A stretch of DNA of 64,000 nt from Epiperipatus broadwayi (GCA_028023455.1 JAQFVV010006203.1:13866348-13930347); one strand, 5' to 3'. Positions 35,482 to 46,837 are shown, counted from the first letter of the stretch. The notes: a model not told the origin generated them from the letters alone. Numbers and translations are program-made.

Positions 35482-35754
35482 AAACTCAGTTTAAGTTAAA
35501 TATAGATTTATACACATTATTTATGATATATGAATGGAAGCCATTAATGATTTTAAGAAATATGGTGGTTAAGAAATAAAATATTACACATGAAATATTT
35601 TTGAATTTTTCTATGAACTTTTTAAATAATTCTAATCACATGTAGTTACTTAACTCAAACAAGTTTTATTTATTATGTGATATTGTTTATAATATTTTTA
35701 GCAGTTTCTAAACTATCATATCATGCATAGTTTTTATTGGAATAAATTGTAAAA

Positions 35755-36130
35755 CTACATCTTCATTGGATTGGGCATTTGAAATGAATGAGCAATAGAT
35801 GATCTAAAAAATATTTTTTAGTGAACATGAGCATGATTTTTATGGGACACGCATGTGCAATATAAATTGTGAAATGGGAAAATATGCAGATAGAATACAA
35901 TGGAGAGCCATTTGTAGACATGATGTTGGAAATTTTTTAGAAAGAAAAGTTTGCTGCAGAAGATGTTAGAAGACAGCTGTTGCAAAATGTACAAATAAAT
36001 AAATAAATAAATGGACCTGCATGTTCTATATGTGGATGCATTTATGTTTGCCAGATTGGTTTATATAGTTATCAGAAAACTCATTTCTGGTGTTTTTATG
36101 TCTTTGTATATTTTTTTCACTCAGAGTTGG
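35755..36130 (+). pseudogene. LINE2 retrotransposon, 3'-terminal fragment with zinc-finger-like end
   Basis: Starts in the LDWA(F)EMNE-like segment (compare W-x-GH-x-x-RM of the family), continues through EHEHDFYGTRMC-like residues to a W(R)AICRH stretch, and ends in ACSICG...GLYSYQKTH near 36020-36085, a C-x2-C...H-type finger in which one His is replaced by Tyr. The order matches the end of the longer LINE2 copy at 43320-43900. Several frameshifts. It is a 5'-truncated insertion, as is usual for LINEs. Confidence 0.6.
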
Positions 36131-37480
36131 AATGACCATAATTGTGAATAGTTTAGTTGTTGCTACTATTGATAAACTGTGACAAAGTAGTGCCAAGCAC
36201 TATGCAAACAACCACTGTTTATTAAATATTGTTTAATATTTCCAAGTATCATCATATTGATGTATTCTCAACAATTGCACAAGTGACTCATTTCTTCAGA
36301 ATGACCAATCAGGTGTGTGCTTTTTCAGTCTTTCCAATATGGTGAAGTATATTCATCTTATTGCCAGACATTTTCTTCTTTCATCAGCATTTATTTCAGA
36401 GCATAGTAAATCTAATATACTACTAACTAAACACACTACGCTGGAGAAAATTTGTCTTGCTATAAAATAGAATTCAATAGCTAACAACAAGTTTCCGTTT
36501 GATTTCTGACTAAAGATGAAACAAAAAAAAAAAACCTCTGGCTAATTAAGACAATATCTGTGATTTCTCAAATATCTTAGTGTGTATATGTTTATTATAT
36601 GTCATAGGAAATAAAATTACAGTGTTGATATATAATGAAATTGTGGTTTTTTTTATTATTAACAAGTCATAGATGAAAAATGACAATATGTAATATGGAC
36701 TGTGTTTTAAATTAGCCTTTTACATTTCACATTACAAAAGGGCATAATACATACAAAGTTTTTATATACATAGTGATTTCATGTAAATTTTTATAAACTT
36801 CTAAACATAGCAAGTTGCCCAATAGTCGATCTTAATCATCTATTCCTTAGTCTGTAAACGTATATTTAATTATAATATATGAGAGATCCCAATTCTGGCT
36901 CTCGCAATTCTGATGCTCAAACTTTTTATGAACTCCTTTTGCAATAAAGCCATTAGAATTTATACATATATTAAAGGATAAAGATCTCTGATAAACCAAA
37001 ACTGGTCAAGATGAGTGTTGCTGTATTGGGTAAAACAGGAAGCTCGTGGTTTTTCTTTAACATGATTGACTCAATAAAATTTTTTAGAAGTTTGCATTGT
37101 CACTAGAACTAAAAATTTAAGAGTATTTGCAGGAGAAAAGAACTACAATGCACTAAATGCCGACAAAGCAAGCAGCATCTAAATTCTATTTTAGAATATT
37201 TTTCTATATCAGCTTTAGGCATGCATTCTGAAATAAACACGAGTTTGAAATCAAATGAATTCAAGAAATAGCAGGCATTGACTTTTATGAATTATTGTTG
37301 TTTTTTAATTTGCAAGATATAGATTTTGAACATAATTTGAAGGGGAAAAAGATTTTTTGTATTGTGTGTATATTATTAATCTAAGAAGGTGATTAATTGT
37401 AGCATGGATTGGAATGTAGATGTTAACATTATTTGCCTATTGTGGATGCCATTTTAAAATTAGTACTCATTTGAGTTCAT
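36131..37480. other. AT-rich spacer, nothing firmly recognised
   Basis: May include unreadable remains of the Helitron-type element whose helicase motif follows, but no domain could be aligned. Confidence 0.3.
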
Positions 37481-37483
37481 GAA

Positions 37484-37700
37484 AATATTTTTTGTATAGA
37501 TGGTCCAGGTGGAAGTGGAAAAACATTTTTGTATTATGTTCAATTCAAAAAGTTGATTTAATTAATAAAAAATGATTGTTGTATGGATCCGGAACAGCAA
37601 CTACTTTATAATCCAGACCTTTATTTAGCAGAATCCAGCTTGCCACATGTGCAATTTTCCACAGGATGTTCCAGAGTTATTAATTCAATTTTTTTTTAAA
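37484..37700 (+). pseudogene. PIF1/Helitron helicase fragment (Walker A)
   Basis: The plus strand from 37484 encodes NIFCIDGPGGSGKTFLYYV, a textbook PIF1-family P-loop as found in the helicase domain of Helitron rolling-circle transposons (consensus N-I-F-F-x-D-G-P-G-G-[TS]-G-K-T-F-L-Y). A stop follows at 37559; then YGSGTATTLL-like residues in another frame occupy the place of the A-S-S-G-I-A-A-T-L-L motif. Neither the Rep domain nor a Helitron 3' hairpin with CTRR end was found. A host PIF1 pseudogene is less likely, given the surroundings. Confidence 0.6.
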
Positions 37701-37744
37701 ATTTAAGTGTGAAATACCGTTACCCAGAATAAATTTAATAGGGG

Positions 37745-38215
37745 AGAGTTGCCTAATGTGGACCAGTTGCATAAATCATACTTTTTTATTTTTTTAACAT
37801 CTAATTAATATAAGTGGTGTCTAGCAGCAAATAGATGAATTAAATGACAAGGTCACTGTTCTAGACAAAACATATTTTATTATGACTTAGTCATTTTTAA
37901 TAGTTGTAATCTCAGAAAAAAATTGGATGAGTTTGATGTAAATTTTGAATATATTTATTTAGTTGATATTTGATTAATAAAATTTTGCAGTACATTACTA
38001 AACTTTTTAAACTAGCTTCAATATATTATTTATTTACATCAGTTTTATGAATGTTATGAAATTATTTTTGAGATTATGTTGATTTATTTTAAAAGTTTCT
38101 AAAATCAATTTTATATAGTAAAGATTATTCTTTTTTTTTTGCAAAAATCATCCCTTTTTTCATAGCATGGAAAAAAAGAAAATATGGTTGTATATGAAAA
38201 TATAATAGAAACATG
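37745..38215. other. AT-rich spacer, nothing firmly recognised
   Basis: The string ggggagagttgcctaatgtgg at about 37741 looks like the terminus of a DNA transposon family, but no partner end was found. Confidence 0.25.
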
Positions 38216-38363
38216 TTAAAATAAAAAATAGTAAAACTCGTCTTACAATAGTGCCACCTAGTATAAGCCATAATAATCAATGGATACATATTAAAATAAA
38301 AAATAGTAAAACTCGTCTTACAATAGTGCCACCTAGTATAAGCCATAATAATCAATGGATACA
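38216..38363. repeat. Perfect 75-bp tandem duplication at the start of a family A copy
   Basis: Units begin at 38216 and 38291 (ttaaaataaaaaatag) and are identical over at least 73 bases. The unit includes the family A terminal arm (actcgtcttacaatagtgcc to aatcaatggat). The duplication produces paired 25-residue repeats in open frames on both strands, which are artefacts. Perfect identity means it is very recent or was corrected by conversion. Confidence 0.92.
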
Positions 38364-38614
38364 AGAAGATTCATGCACAAAATTACTATCCAGTAGTTAC
38401 TCATTCAATCTTACCAGACTAGTTTTTAGCTTATGGTTTCCATCAATGAGGATCCTCAGGTCTGAGGGCACTGCACCTAGACCTTAGGATCTAATGCAAT
38501 CCTTTAGCATCCATTAATTACTATGGCTTGCACTGGGTGTCACTATTGTATGGAGTTTGCTACTGTATTAAAAGCTTGAGTACACATAGAAAATGGTGAT
38601 CATGTGATGTTTAG
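38236..38614 (+). mobile_element. Family A repeat, copy A4
   Basis: Left arm from actcgtcttacaatagtgcc; inverted right arm ending cactattgtatggagt (about 38560). Body with ccagactagtttttagctta and the 3' tail tgatcatgtgatgtttag (to 38614). Flanks aataaaaaatagt and aataaaaaaagta could be the target duplication, but the AT-richness makes this uncertain. Confidence 0.7.
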
Positions 38615-40080
38615 AATAAAAAAAGTACATGTTCAATTAATGTCTCAGACAATTTAAGGCATCTTAATAAATATTTCTCCCCCACAAAAATGCTTAAAAA
38701 GTGAACAATTCTTCTAAGTAACAATTTTGAAAATGGATTAGTACGATTTAGGAGATAGGTTTCTTAAATAACACTGGTTGCAGGATTTTAAATGATAGTT
38801 AAAGTACTTTTTTTAAAAAAAAAGAAGCTTAAATATGAAGTGCAAGTCATCCCAATTAATAGATAAATCAAAAAATTTCTTAAATGGTATGAATTGGGCA
38901 AAGGGACACTAATGAAGAACCTATAGATAACATCTTGTACTATGAAATTTTTTGGTACTTTATGAATTCTCATTGTTATTTTTTATAATTTTAAATTAAA
39001 TTTAAAACATTTTTATCTCTAATAAATATTAAACAATTAAATTTTTTAAAGCCGAGTCTAAAAAACGTTATTATTTCTAAGAGTGCAACCCATTATATTT
39101 TTGCTAAAATGTCATTTCTATTCTGACTAGCTTTGAAAATATTTTCATAATTATCATTTAAGCATATAAACAAAAATTGTTTCAAAATTCTTTTCAAAAA
39201 ATATTTTAATAATGTATTATTTTTATTTTTAATTTCATTTCTTGTTTTTACATTTTGATTTCCTTTTCATTTTTAAGGCATTCTTTTTTCTTTTAAATTA
39301 AAGCTGGCTTGCCTTTAACCTTAGTTAGGATTGGCTAACCGTAAAATTCTAGTAATTTTCATTAGATCATTTTACCGTGACAATAAGAATAGAATAAGTT
39401 TCTTTAACATTTTTTTTAAAAAATATTTTTCTTCAAAAAAAAAAAAGTCATATCCTTTAATGACAAATTTTTTATTCTACTTTTATGTAAACGATTTCTT
39501 TCTTTTTTAATTCTTCTTTTCTGAGGGGAAAAACTATTTTTTTATTTATTACTGTAAATATGTGCTGGCGTGTTTGTTTGTTTGTTTTCTGTTTAAATCA
39601 ATTTCTATTTTGTTTCTTTATGGAATCTTATTTGCCTCCTCTTTTTCTTCTTTAATCACTTAAATTAGTATATTTTTCAATTGTCATAAGCATCTCACAC
39701 CAACGATCATCATCTCCTTATCTTAACTGTGATGATGGAATTGAATATAAGCTTTCGAGAATTAAGAAAGCAATGTTGGAGACAGACTTAATAAGCTGGC
39801 AGTCTTTGTAATCTTTGGTCGAGGCAGTAGAGACTGGAATTCCATTGGCAAAGATTATACATTTACATAGCTCTATTTAGAGATTCCATGTTTACCACAG
39901 AAGTGGAAAGAGTCTAAAATATATACAGTCTAAAAAAAATGGCCTTCTCACACAGTCTGATTAGATTATCGTGTCTAGCAGGTTATTCAATACAGCAATA
40001 GAAATAAGTGTCATTAGTGGTGATAAAGTAGCAGGCAGTAGTATTACTAAAGATAAATATCTTAAATGGAATTTTTTTCA
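38615..40080. other. AT-rich spacer; possible trace of another reverse transcriptase near 39.88 kb
   Basis: Mostly featureless with long A/T runs. Near 39880-39930 the plus strand can be read as LPQKWKESKIYTV, which resembles the W-K-x-x-x-V-x-P segment of jockey-like reverse transcriptases, but nothing convincing follows. Confidence 0.25.
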
Positions 40081-40089
40081 AATACAGGT

Positions 40090-41170
40090 ATATAGAATGT
40101 GTGAACTTTAGATGATATAAATTCTTTTAGACCAGAACAGAAGACTTGACTGGTGGTTAAAGCTGTTTTTAGTGAAACTCTATTTCTGGAAGAAGGAATA
40201 GAATTGATGGTTGGGTATTAGGTTTTTTTAGAAGGGCAGTTCAATCAATGGAAGGAGGAAGCATGGTAATGTATTTGCTGTAAAATTTAATTTCATATAT
40301 TCTATTGTTGGAATTTCTTATTGTATCAATGAAAGGCTAATAGTTTAAATATTGCCTTGCACTATGACACCAGTGCTCATTTTATTACCACCTAAGCATT
40401 TAAAACAGGCAAAACTCTCCATACACTCAGTGCAAGCCAGAGTAATCAATAGATGTCAGAAGGCTTGTGCATAAAATCCCTATCTAGTACCTACTCATCC
40501 AATATCCACAGACTAGTTTTTAGCTTGTGACTTTCATCAGTGAGGAGCCTTGGATCTAAGAGCACTGCATCTAAATCTTAGGATTTAATGCAACCATCTA
40601 GCAGCCATCTTTTTTATCTCTACTTAATTACAAAACTATGAGTCTAAAATTGAAACACAATAATATTTTCAATCCAAGCTCAATAGTTTATAGTCATATA
40701 GGTCTGAACTCAGTTCAGTATCCATACATTTTGGTGTCTTTGGTTCTTTAATAACCATAGCCACTACTATCCTATTAGGCATTGAGTGGCACTACTGTAT
40801 GGAGAGTTTTTTCTGTTTTAACAACAGTTATGAGCAAGAATAAGAAATGGTGATCATGTGATGTTTAGTGGTTTAACACCTAAGCACTTATTGATACAAG
40901 TAGCAGAATTTGTTCAAAAATTATTGGAAGTAATGATGTAAATGCTGCAAATTCAAATGACTTATTTTTAGTGAATTTTTGCACAACAAATGAATTGACT
41001 ACTGCAAACACTTTGTTTAGTAAGAACTACTACAAAGGAATAGAAATGCATCCATGCTTAGAGCAATGACATTTAATAGATTACAAGCACAGGTTGTTGG
41101 ATGGGTCATAACTCCGTTCTTTCTTCATGGTGTTGGGCATCATACTGTATTGCTCGAGTTTGGATGTATT
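40090..41170 (+). pseudogene. LINE2 retrotransposon: endonuclease domain, interrupted by family A
   Basis: Across frameshifts the plus strand shows the endonuclease order of this LINE family: a GYxxF-like piece (about 40150-40230), HGNVFAVKFNF with a decayed G-V-x-F box (about 40260), YCINERLIVLNIALHYDTS (about 40310-40370), then, after the 474-bp family A insertion (40403-40876), NSNDLFLVNFCTTNELTTAN, FSKNYYKGIEMHP and HLIDY (to about 41090), followed by a weak G-x-x-C-W-T-D-H-like region. Family: apurinic-type endonuclease of a non-LTR retrotransposon. Many frameshifts; not functional. The insertion splits the domain between Y-A-P-like and D-F-N-like regions. Confidence 0.6.
40403..40876 (+). 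mobile_element. Family A repeat, copy A2 (474 bp)
   Basis: Flanked by cacctaagcattta (40389-40402) and cacctaagcactta (40877-40890), a 14-bp duplication with one mismatch, inside the LINE2 endonuclease sequence. Left end aaacaggcaaaactctccat; inverted match atggagagttttttctgttt at about 40798-40818; then a unique tail of about 55 bases ending gatcatgtgatgtttagtgg. Body as in A1. No coding potential. Confidence 0.85.
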
Positions 41171-41380
41171 GTGGTTTTATCATGTTTGTAATTAAAAAAA
41201 ATTTTTTTTTTTTGTAAAAATGCAATATTTTATAAAATGTTATCAATAAAAAATTTTTATTAAAAAAATTGTCATTTGTTCTTTAGAAGTATCTAAAATA
41301 TAAAATGATTGTGTAAAATGAACGTTAAAGGGAGTATTGATAGATATTAAGGGTCATGTGATTGTATTAGAAAAGGGTAT

Positions 41381-41410
41381 TTTGAAAAGGCCCTGTTATA
41401 GGGCGAAAAC
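41381..41410 (+). other. Hairpin-plus-GAAA module (copy 4 of 6)
   Basis: tttgaaaag, then stem gccct-gttat-agggc (41390-41404), then gaaaac. The 5-bp stem is perfect. Followed by an AT-rich run with atttc, as in copy 1. It lies inside the LINE2 relic between the endonuclease and the reverse transcriptase pieces. Confidence 0.35.
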
Positions 41411-41479
41411 CAGTTCAATAATAAAGAAAATATTTTTATATAGTTGCTTTATTTCAATTGTGTTGAAACCATTATTAAT

Positions 41480-43365
41480 TATTTGAAAACTACATTATGG
41501 ATAAATTAATATTTGTCCATTGTAAAGGATTAGAAATATCTACTACGCATACAAATTTCAACAACCATTAAACATTAAAATTGCTAATTTCGATCTCCAG
41601 GATTGTCATATTATTGAAGCTTGGAATTCTTTTAGGAGCATGTTATGGATACAAGTAAGTCTATTCTTGAATCATTAAAAAGTGAAGTATCATGATTTTA
41701 TTAGTAGTAATTTAATTAAAAGGAAATTTCGTATTTCTCCTTGGCAAAATAATAAATTAAATGGGAAATTTCGTAATAAATATAGGAATCTGAAGGCAGA
41801 AATTCAACAATTGACAATAGGCTTAAAAATAATTGATAGTTTAAGACTGCAAAGATGATACTAACATATGATCATTGTCACTAGATCTTTATTTGTGCAC
41901 TGAAAGCTACATGTGAACTTGAAAAACATTATCCCAATCCTATTAAATCCAGCAATAACATTCAATTATATGATGACAATACATTTTGAACAAATGGAAG
42001 AATTATTTTGATCATCATCTTAATAGTGATGCAAGAATTGAAATGATGAGTTTTAGTGATATATCCATTTTATCTACTCACCTGGATCTGGACAAAAATA
42101 TCCAGCTTAGTGAAGTTAAAATAGTTCTTTGCAATCTTAAAAATGGAAAATCTGCAAGTCCTGATGAAATATCTGATGAAGTTTTAGAAATATGGGCTGT
42201 TAGCTTCAAAAATATAAAAACAAATTAGGAATATATAGATCCATAAAATTATGCCATTTGATTATGAAAATGCTTCTATTGTACAGATAACAGAAATAGA
42301 CAAGATTGCAGTAATTATCGTGGAACATTACTTTCAAGGATTTTGTTAAATAGATTGCTTCCAGTTACCAGAGATTCAGTTCAGTTTTAGGGAACCAACA
42401 AGCACTTATAGACATAGTTTGTGTTGAGTGCAAGAATGAAGGACTGATTTATATATTGGGTTTATTGATTTCGGCAAGGTATTTTGATTCAGTTAATCAA
42501 ACAGGTTTATGAACATCGTTTGAAATTAGTCAGTTGTCCACCAAAATTTATTCATATTATATAGCTTCTACATAATGGAAAGAGATCTGTTACATGTGAA
42601 ATGAAAATTCATGTTAAACAAGGATGTGTGCTTGCTCCAACATTGTTTTCAATTGTTATGATAGTTGTCATGGAAATCTGTTTAGAGGTGGCTTAATAAA
42701 ACGGATGAAGATGAAATAAGTTTGATTGTGGAATTTTTAATTTGAATCAATTAACGAACAACAATTTCATCTTGATTTCTGTATTTACAGTAGGCCAATG
42801 ATTGTCCTATTTTTGCCAGTTCAAAGGACTATTTTCAGAATATACTTAATGTTTTGAATATTTCAGAATATACTTAATGTTTTGAATGCAATATTTGAAG
42901 ATTTCCATTTAATAATTAATATTCAAAAAAACTCAAGTTATTTATGAGCCAGTGGCAAGAAAAATCATCAGTAACTTTTAGATTGGTTTGTTATGACTTT
43001 GAGAACCATGATAGTGTCATAAGTAAAAAGATAGACGTCAATCCTTGAAGTACATCACATACTCCAATGTGTTGCTACTTTTAATAAGTTAAAACAGAGG
43101 AATAACTACTGCAACTAAGTTGGCCATATATAGAGCTGTTATTTTGCCTAATTTATATTATGTAAATGAGAGTTGGACATCCTATCGTCACAATATAAAG
43201 GCATTAGAAAAACTTCATTTAAAGTTCTCAAAAATTTTAAAAACCCAATGGCAAGAACATAAAACCAATCAATATATTCTTCAACTTGCTGGATATGATA
43301 TTGTAGTCTATTATTGTAAAATTATACCTTCATTGGATTGGACATGTAAAATGAATGAATAGTGC
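41480..43365 (+). pseudogene. LINE2 retrotransposon: reverse transcriptase region
   Basis: Plus-strand pieces in the expected order: WKNYFDHHLNSD and EVKIVLCNLKNGKSASPDEI (open at 41986-42228), a D-F-x-K-A-F-D-like stretch near 42465 (FIDFGKVF), VKQGCVLAPTLFSIV (about 42610-42655, motif B), a damaged A-D-D-C region near 42790, and YRAVILPNLYYVNESWT with HIKALEKLHLKF (open at 43120-43362), the conserved post-RT segment. The G-C-V-L-A-P-T-L-F wording separates it from the RTE elements in this window. A 28-base direct repeat near 42838-42890 is a later duplication. Multiple stops; dead. Confidence 0.75.
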
Positions 43366-43910
43366 AAGATTTTCCAAAAGAATGTTTCATGGTGAATTTG
43401 AGCATGGTTTTCGGGGAAGATATAGATCTCTATGTTGTAAGTATTATCCCATAAGGATTCTAAAGAAGGGTACTATTGATTGTTTCCATTAGAAAGATAT
43501 GACAGTGACTAGAATTCATTGGAGAGATAGAGTTAAGACATGGTGTTGAAATATTTCAGAAAATATCAAATAGAAAAATGGATATAATAGGCAACACTCT
43601 CTCCATACAGTAGTGCCACTCAAGCAAGACAGAGTAATCAATGGATGCCAGAAGGCTTGTGCATGGAGAGAGTTTTTCTTATTATAACAACAGTTATGAG
43701 CAAGCATGGAAGAAAGTGATCATGTGATGTTTAAAGTTTTAATAGAAAAATGGACCAGCTTCTTCTATATATGAATATGATTCACAGATTGGTTTGTATA
43801 ATTACTGCAAATCGTTTTTATGACTGATTTTGTCCCCTTGTAGTTGGAATGGATTTACTCATTTATGAGTGGCTGCTACATGTATGTACTATTTACAAAA
43901 TAGATGCTGT
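43366..43910 (+). pseudogene. LINE2 retrotransposon: C-terminus and 3' end, interrupted by family A
   Basis: Readable pieces are RLPKRMFHGEFEHGFRGRYR-like (43360-43430), FHWKDMTV (about 43485) and WRDRVKT (about 43520), matching the tail of the family. After the family A copy at 43583-43740 the sequence continues with a QIGLYNY segment, the remnant of the terminal zinc-finger-like unit seen at 36020-36085. The 3' untranslated part contains ttggaatgg...gagtggctgcta, also recognisable near 36125 and 54255. Confidence 0.65.
43583..43740 (+). mobile_element. Family A repeat, copy A3 (158 bp, internally deleted)
   Basis: Perfect 14-bp duplication aatagaaaaatgga at 43569-43582 and 43741-43754, inside the LINE2 C-terminus. 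Ends: tataataggcaacactctct and ...gatcatgtgatgtttaaag. The body is reduced to the two inverted arms and the tail, showing that these parts suffice to define a mobile unit or that deletion followed insertion. Confidence 0.88.
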
Positions 43911-44021
43911 TTGTGTTGTTTATTATTATTATTTTAATGTCTTATAATATATAAAATTAAAAGCGTGTGAAGCATTTGAAAGAAAAGCTATAGAGAGTGC
44001 AAAAAATATTAAACGCTAAGT

Positions 44022-44049
44022 GCTTTCGAGGCCATTTGCCTCATATTCA
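44022..44049 (-). other. Hairpin-plus-GAAA module (copy 5 of 6)
   Basis: The minus strand reads tgaatat, then gaggc-aaatg-gcctc, then gaaagc. Perfect 5-bp stem, 5-base loop. Confidence 0.35.
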
Positions 44050-44840
44050 TAGCGATAATGCGAAATGCAGAACAGAGAAATAAAGGTAATATGCAAAGTA
44101 TATGCAAATGATTTAGATAGCCCAATGTTTGGAAATTTTAAATAATGTTTTATTTAACTTTTTAAATGTATTTTTCATCTCAAACTTTATTATCTAGCAA
44201 TTATTCACCAATGGGAAATTCTAGACATATATTTTACAAATATCGATTACACACATTTGAACTTCTGTGCACAATATTTTTCCATTACCTTTACTTTCTA
44301 GGTAGGAACTAGATTCTATGTATTTGTAACAACACTTTAAATTTAGGAAGGTTGAATAATCATTGTTCTGTAGAAATATTTTTAAAATTTAAAAATTATT
44401 GTAAAATATTTATAAGCTGATCACACTTTAGCATAATAATAAAGCTGTTTCAAGAGAAATGGATTCCCAGATTGATTTTCAGGTGACGTAATCTGTCCTC
44501 AATTGCCATTTTTGGTGCTTGAATGCCATACAATTTCTTTCCATAGTATAAACTATTTATTAAGTTATATTTTTAAGTCATATCCACAATCAAAATATTT
44601 CAAATTGCAAGGAGATAACAATTATAAATTACTCCCATATATGTTGAACATTTTATGAATAAGCGGAAGGCCATTTATACAATTACCAGGAGTTAATATT
44701 ATCATGATGACATCTAATAATAATACAGATTCACCAGAGGTATGGATCTTTCACTGGTGATAAAGATTATTACATCACCGTACATCATATTACAATCATT
44801 TTTTTTTAAGGTGGTCCTTTAGCATGGAATTTATTAAGAT
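44050..44840. other. AT-rich spacer, nothing recognised
   Basis: No supported gene or repeat. Confidence 0.35.
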
Positions 44841-44849
44841 TCCTTGTCT

Positions 44850-44945
44850 CTTCATTCTCTAACTAAAAGTAATAGATATATATTAACTGACCAATATAGA
44901 ATAGTTGGTTGTTTTTTGACTATTGATTGTCTAACTGAATAAATA
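44850..44945 (+). repeat. Family B fragment
   Basis: ctctaactaaaagtaataga then ttaactgaccaatatagaat and tagttggttg follow the family B core. Confidence 0.45.
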
Positions 44946-45069
44946 CTAAGCATGCTTGAAAGTTTTTTCTGAAAAAAATCTAAGTATATTTACAGTTTTA
45001 AATCTAAGATGGCAGATAAATGCACTGTTTATTACACCATAGTAGTATTTTTGCTAATTTGTAAATAAA

Positions 45070-45370
45070 AATTTTATTCCTATGTATAAAGTGAAGGTGG
45101 AAAGGTAAAACAACCTTTAAATAGCTTATTTCAGAGTAAAGACTTTTCCAATAGTCTCCTTTAGGGAATTCATAAAGAAGACTTCTCTCAGTTGGACTGG
45201 GAATTCATAAAGAAGACTTCCCTCAGTTGGACTTTCCAACTATCAATTAGTGATGATTTGAATATTTTCTACTTTTGTTTTACTAGATAAGAATGGCTAA
45301 ATACTCACTTATTGATCAATATCAGGTGTTTAGCTGGATTAGGTATGCATCTGATATCTGAAAGAAAAAT
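45070..45370 (+). repeat. Family B dispersed repeat with an internal 35-bp tandem duplication
   Basis: Shows the left half (cctttaaatagcttatttca, gacttttccaatagtctcct) and the right half (aatggctaaatactcactta, ttgatcaatatcaggtg). Units 45164-45198 and 45199-45233 (gggaattcataaagaagact) are near-identical tandem copies, differing at one base; the copy at 53.6 kb has only one. Confidence 0.7.
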
Positions 45371-46470
45371 CCTATGTTTGATTGGAAATTTGAAATATCA
45401 AGTTTTACTCTGCTTATATTTGAATCTAAGTTGTGGAAAGTGAATGCGTTATTGTTACATTCTGAAGCTTTTCATATATGCATATTACTATTAAGCTGTT
45501 CATCAACTCATACTTAACACTATACTTAAGATCATTTAAAGTTTCTGTTCTACATTGAAGATTATATTAATCTAAGACAGATAGATGTTGGCATTAGTTT
45601 GGTGGTATTACTGCAGTACTTTAATTCAAAAATTTTAATACAGGTAAAATCTGGTTCCAGACATTTTCAGCCGTATGAATTTTTTAATTTCAATAATAGA
45701 TCTTTTTTCTGTAAACCGTATTTTAGCAAAAGTGCGAATAAATATTAATTTTATTATTATCTATAATTTTGTTTGTATATGAATACTTTCTGTATGTTGT
45801 ATAAATTTATTTTATTAATAATAATGTACATTTTAAAATACAATACACCATAGAGTAATTTATTTATTCTAAAAGGTTAAAGGTCATTTCTGAATGTTTG
45901 TTTGGATAAAAAAATTTGAATTATAGAAATTTGGGTCAACAGTACAATTGTTTAAAATTTTTTTTTTTCCAAAGAAAAAGCTTAAGAATATAGATACACC
46001 TTTGCTATCATTAAACTAATTATTACAGCTGTCTATTATAAAATGTCAGCTCTTTTATCAAACTAATAGTACACATAAAGTAGCCATTTACGTATAATAA
46101 TTGGAGTTAGAATATTTGATCATTGATAATATCAAGGCTGGACTTCAAACCAGACTCAGCTGTAACCAAAGTCTTACTATTATTTATATCTTCATATAAA
46201 TAAAGCTGTAGAAAAAAAATATTTTTATTTCAAATTTCTAAATATCTTTCGAAACATCTACTTTTAATTAAAAAATTTTAAAACTAATTTTTTACTTTTG
46301 ATTTAAGAAACCAACCCATGATTTAAATCTATATATTAATTTTAAAATTTCTAAAGTTACACTCAATTTATGATTCATACATAAAGAATTTGAGATCACT
46401 GATTTCCAGGGAATTTAGTGCCATAGAATTATTAATACATTGCTTTGTCATAGATAAGAACTCTGAAGCT
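45371..46470. other. AT-rich spacer, nothing recognised
   Basis: No supported gene or repeat. At 46480-46535 a short family A remnant (gcaagcatgagtaatcaatg, cactgcaagtagat) follows. Confidence 0.35.
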
Positions 46471-46740
46471 TTTATATGCAAGCATGAGTAATCAATGAAC
46501 TTCAGGGGCACTGCAAGTAGATTCATAAGATCTACTTATTTCTGTGTATTTATATATAAAAAAAGAAATAAAGATGCTGAGAATCTATTATGCATGAGAG
46601 ATGAGAAAAGAAGATAGAACATTTAGTTAGAGAAAGAGAATCATGAAAAATGAATAGAAAACAGCAGATATACAAGAATAAAAAATGTAAACATTAAAAA
46701 CACAAAGATCAACTAGTCAATAAAATAATCAAAACTACAT

Positions 46741-46810
46741 CAAATTCACCACTAAACCAGACTATCCCAAGTTTATTTTCTTTGGGTAGTCTGCTTTAGT
46801 GGTGAATTTG
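46741..46810. repeat. Hairpin with 27-bp arms
   Basis: Left arm caaattcaccactaaaccag... (46741-46768), right arm ...ctttagtggtgaatttg (46784-46810), two mismatches and one length difference, loop of about 15 bases. Stable for this AT-rich background. Confidence 0.8.
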
Positions 46811-46837
46811 GAGTAATGTTGAAGAATAAAAAATATA

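Noticed and set aside
37741-37780. ggggagagttgcctaatgtg as the terminus of a DNA transposon
   Set aside because: No inverted partner end was found within several kilobases.
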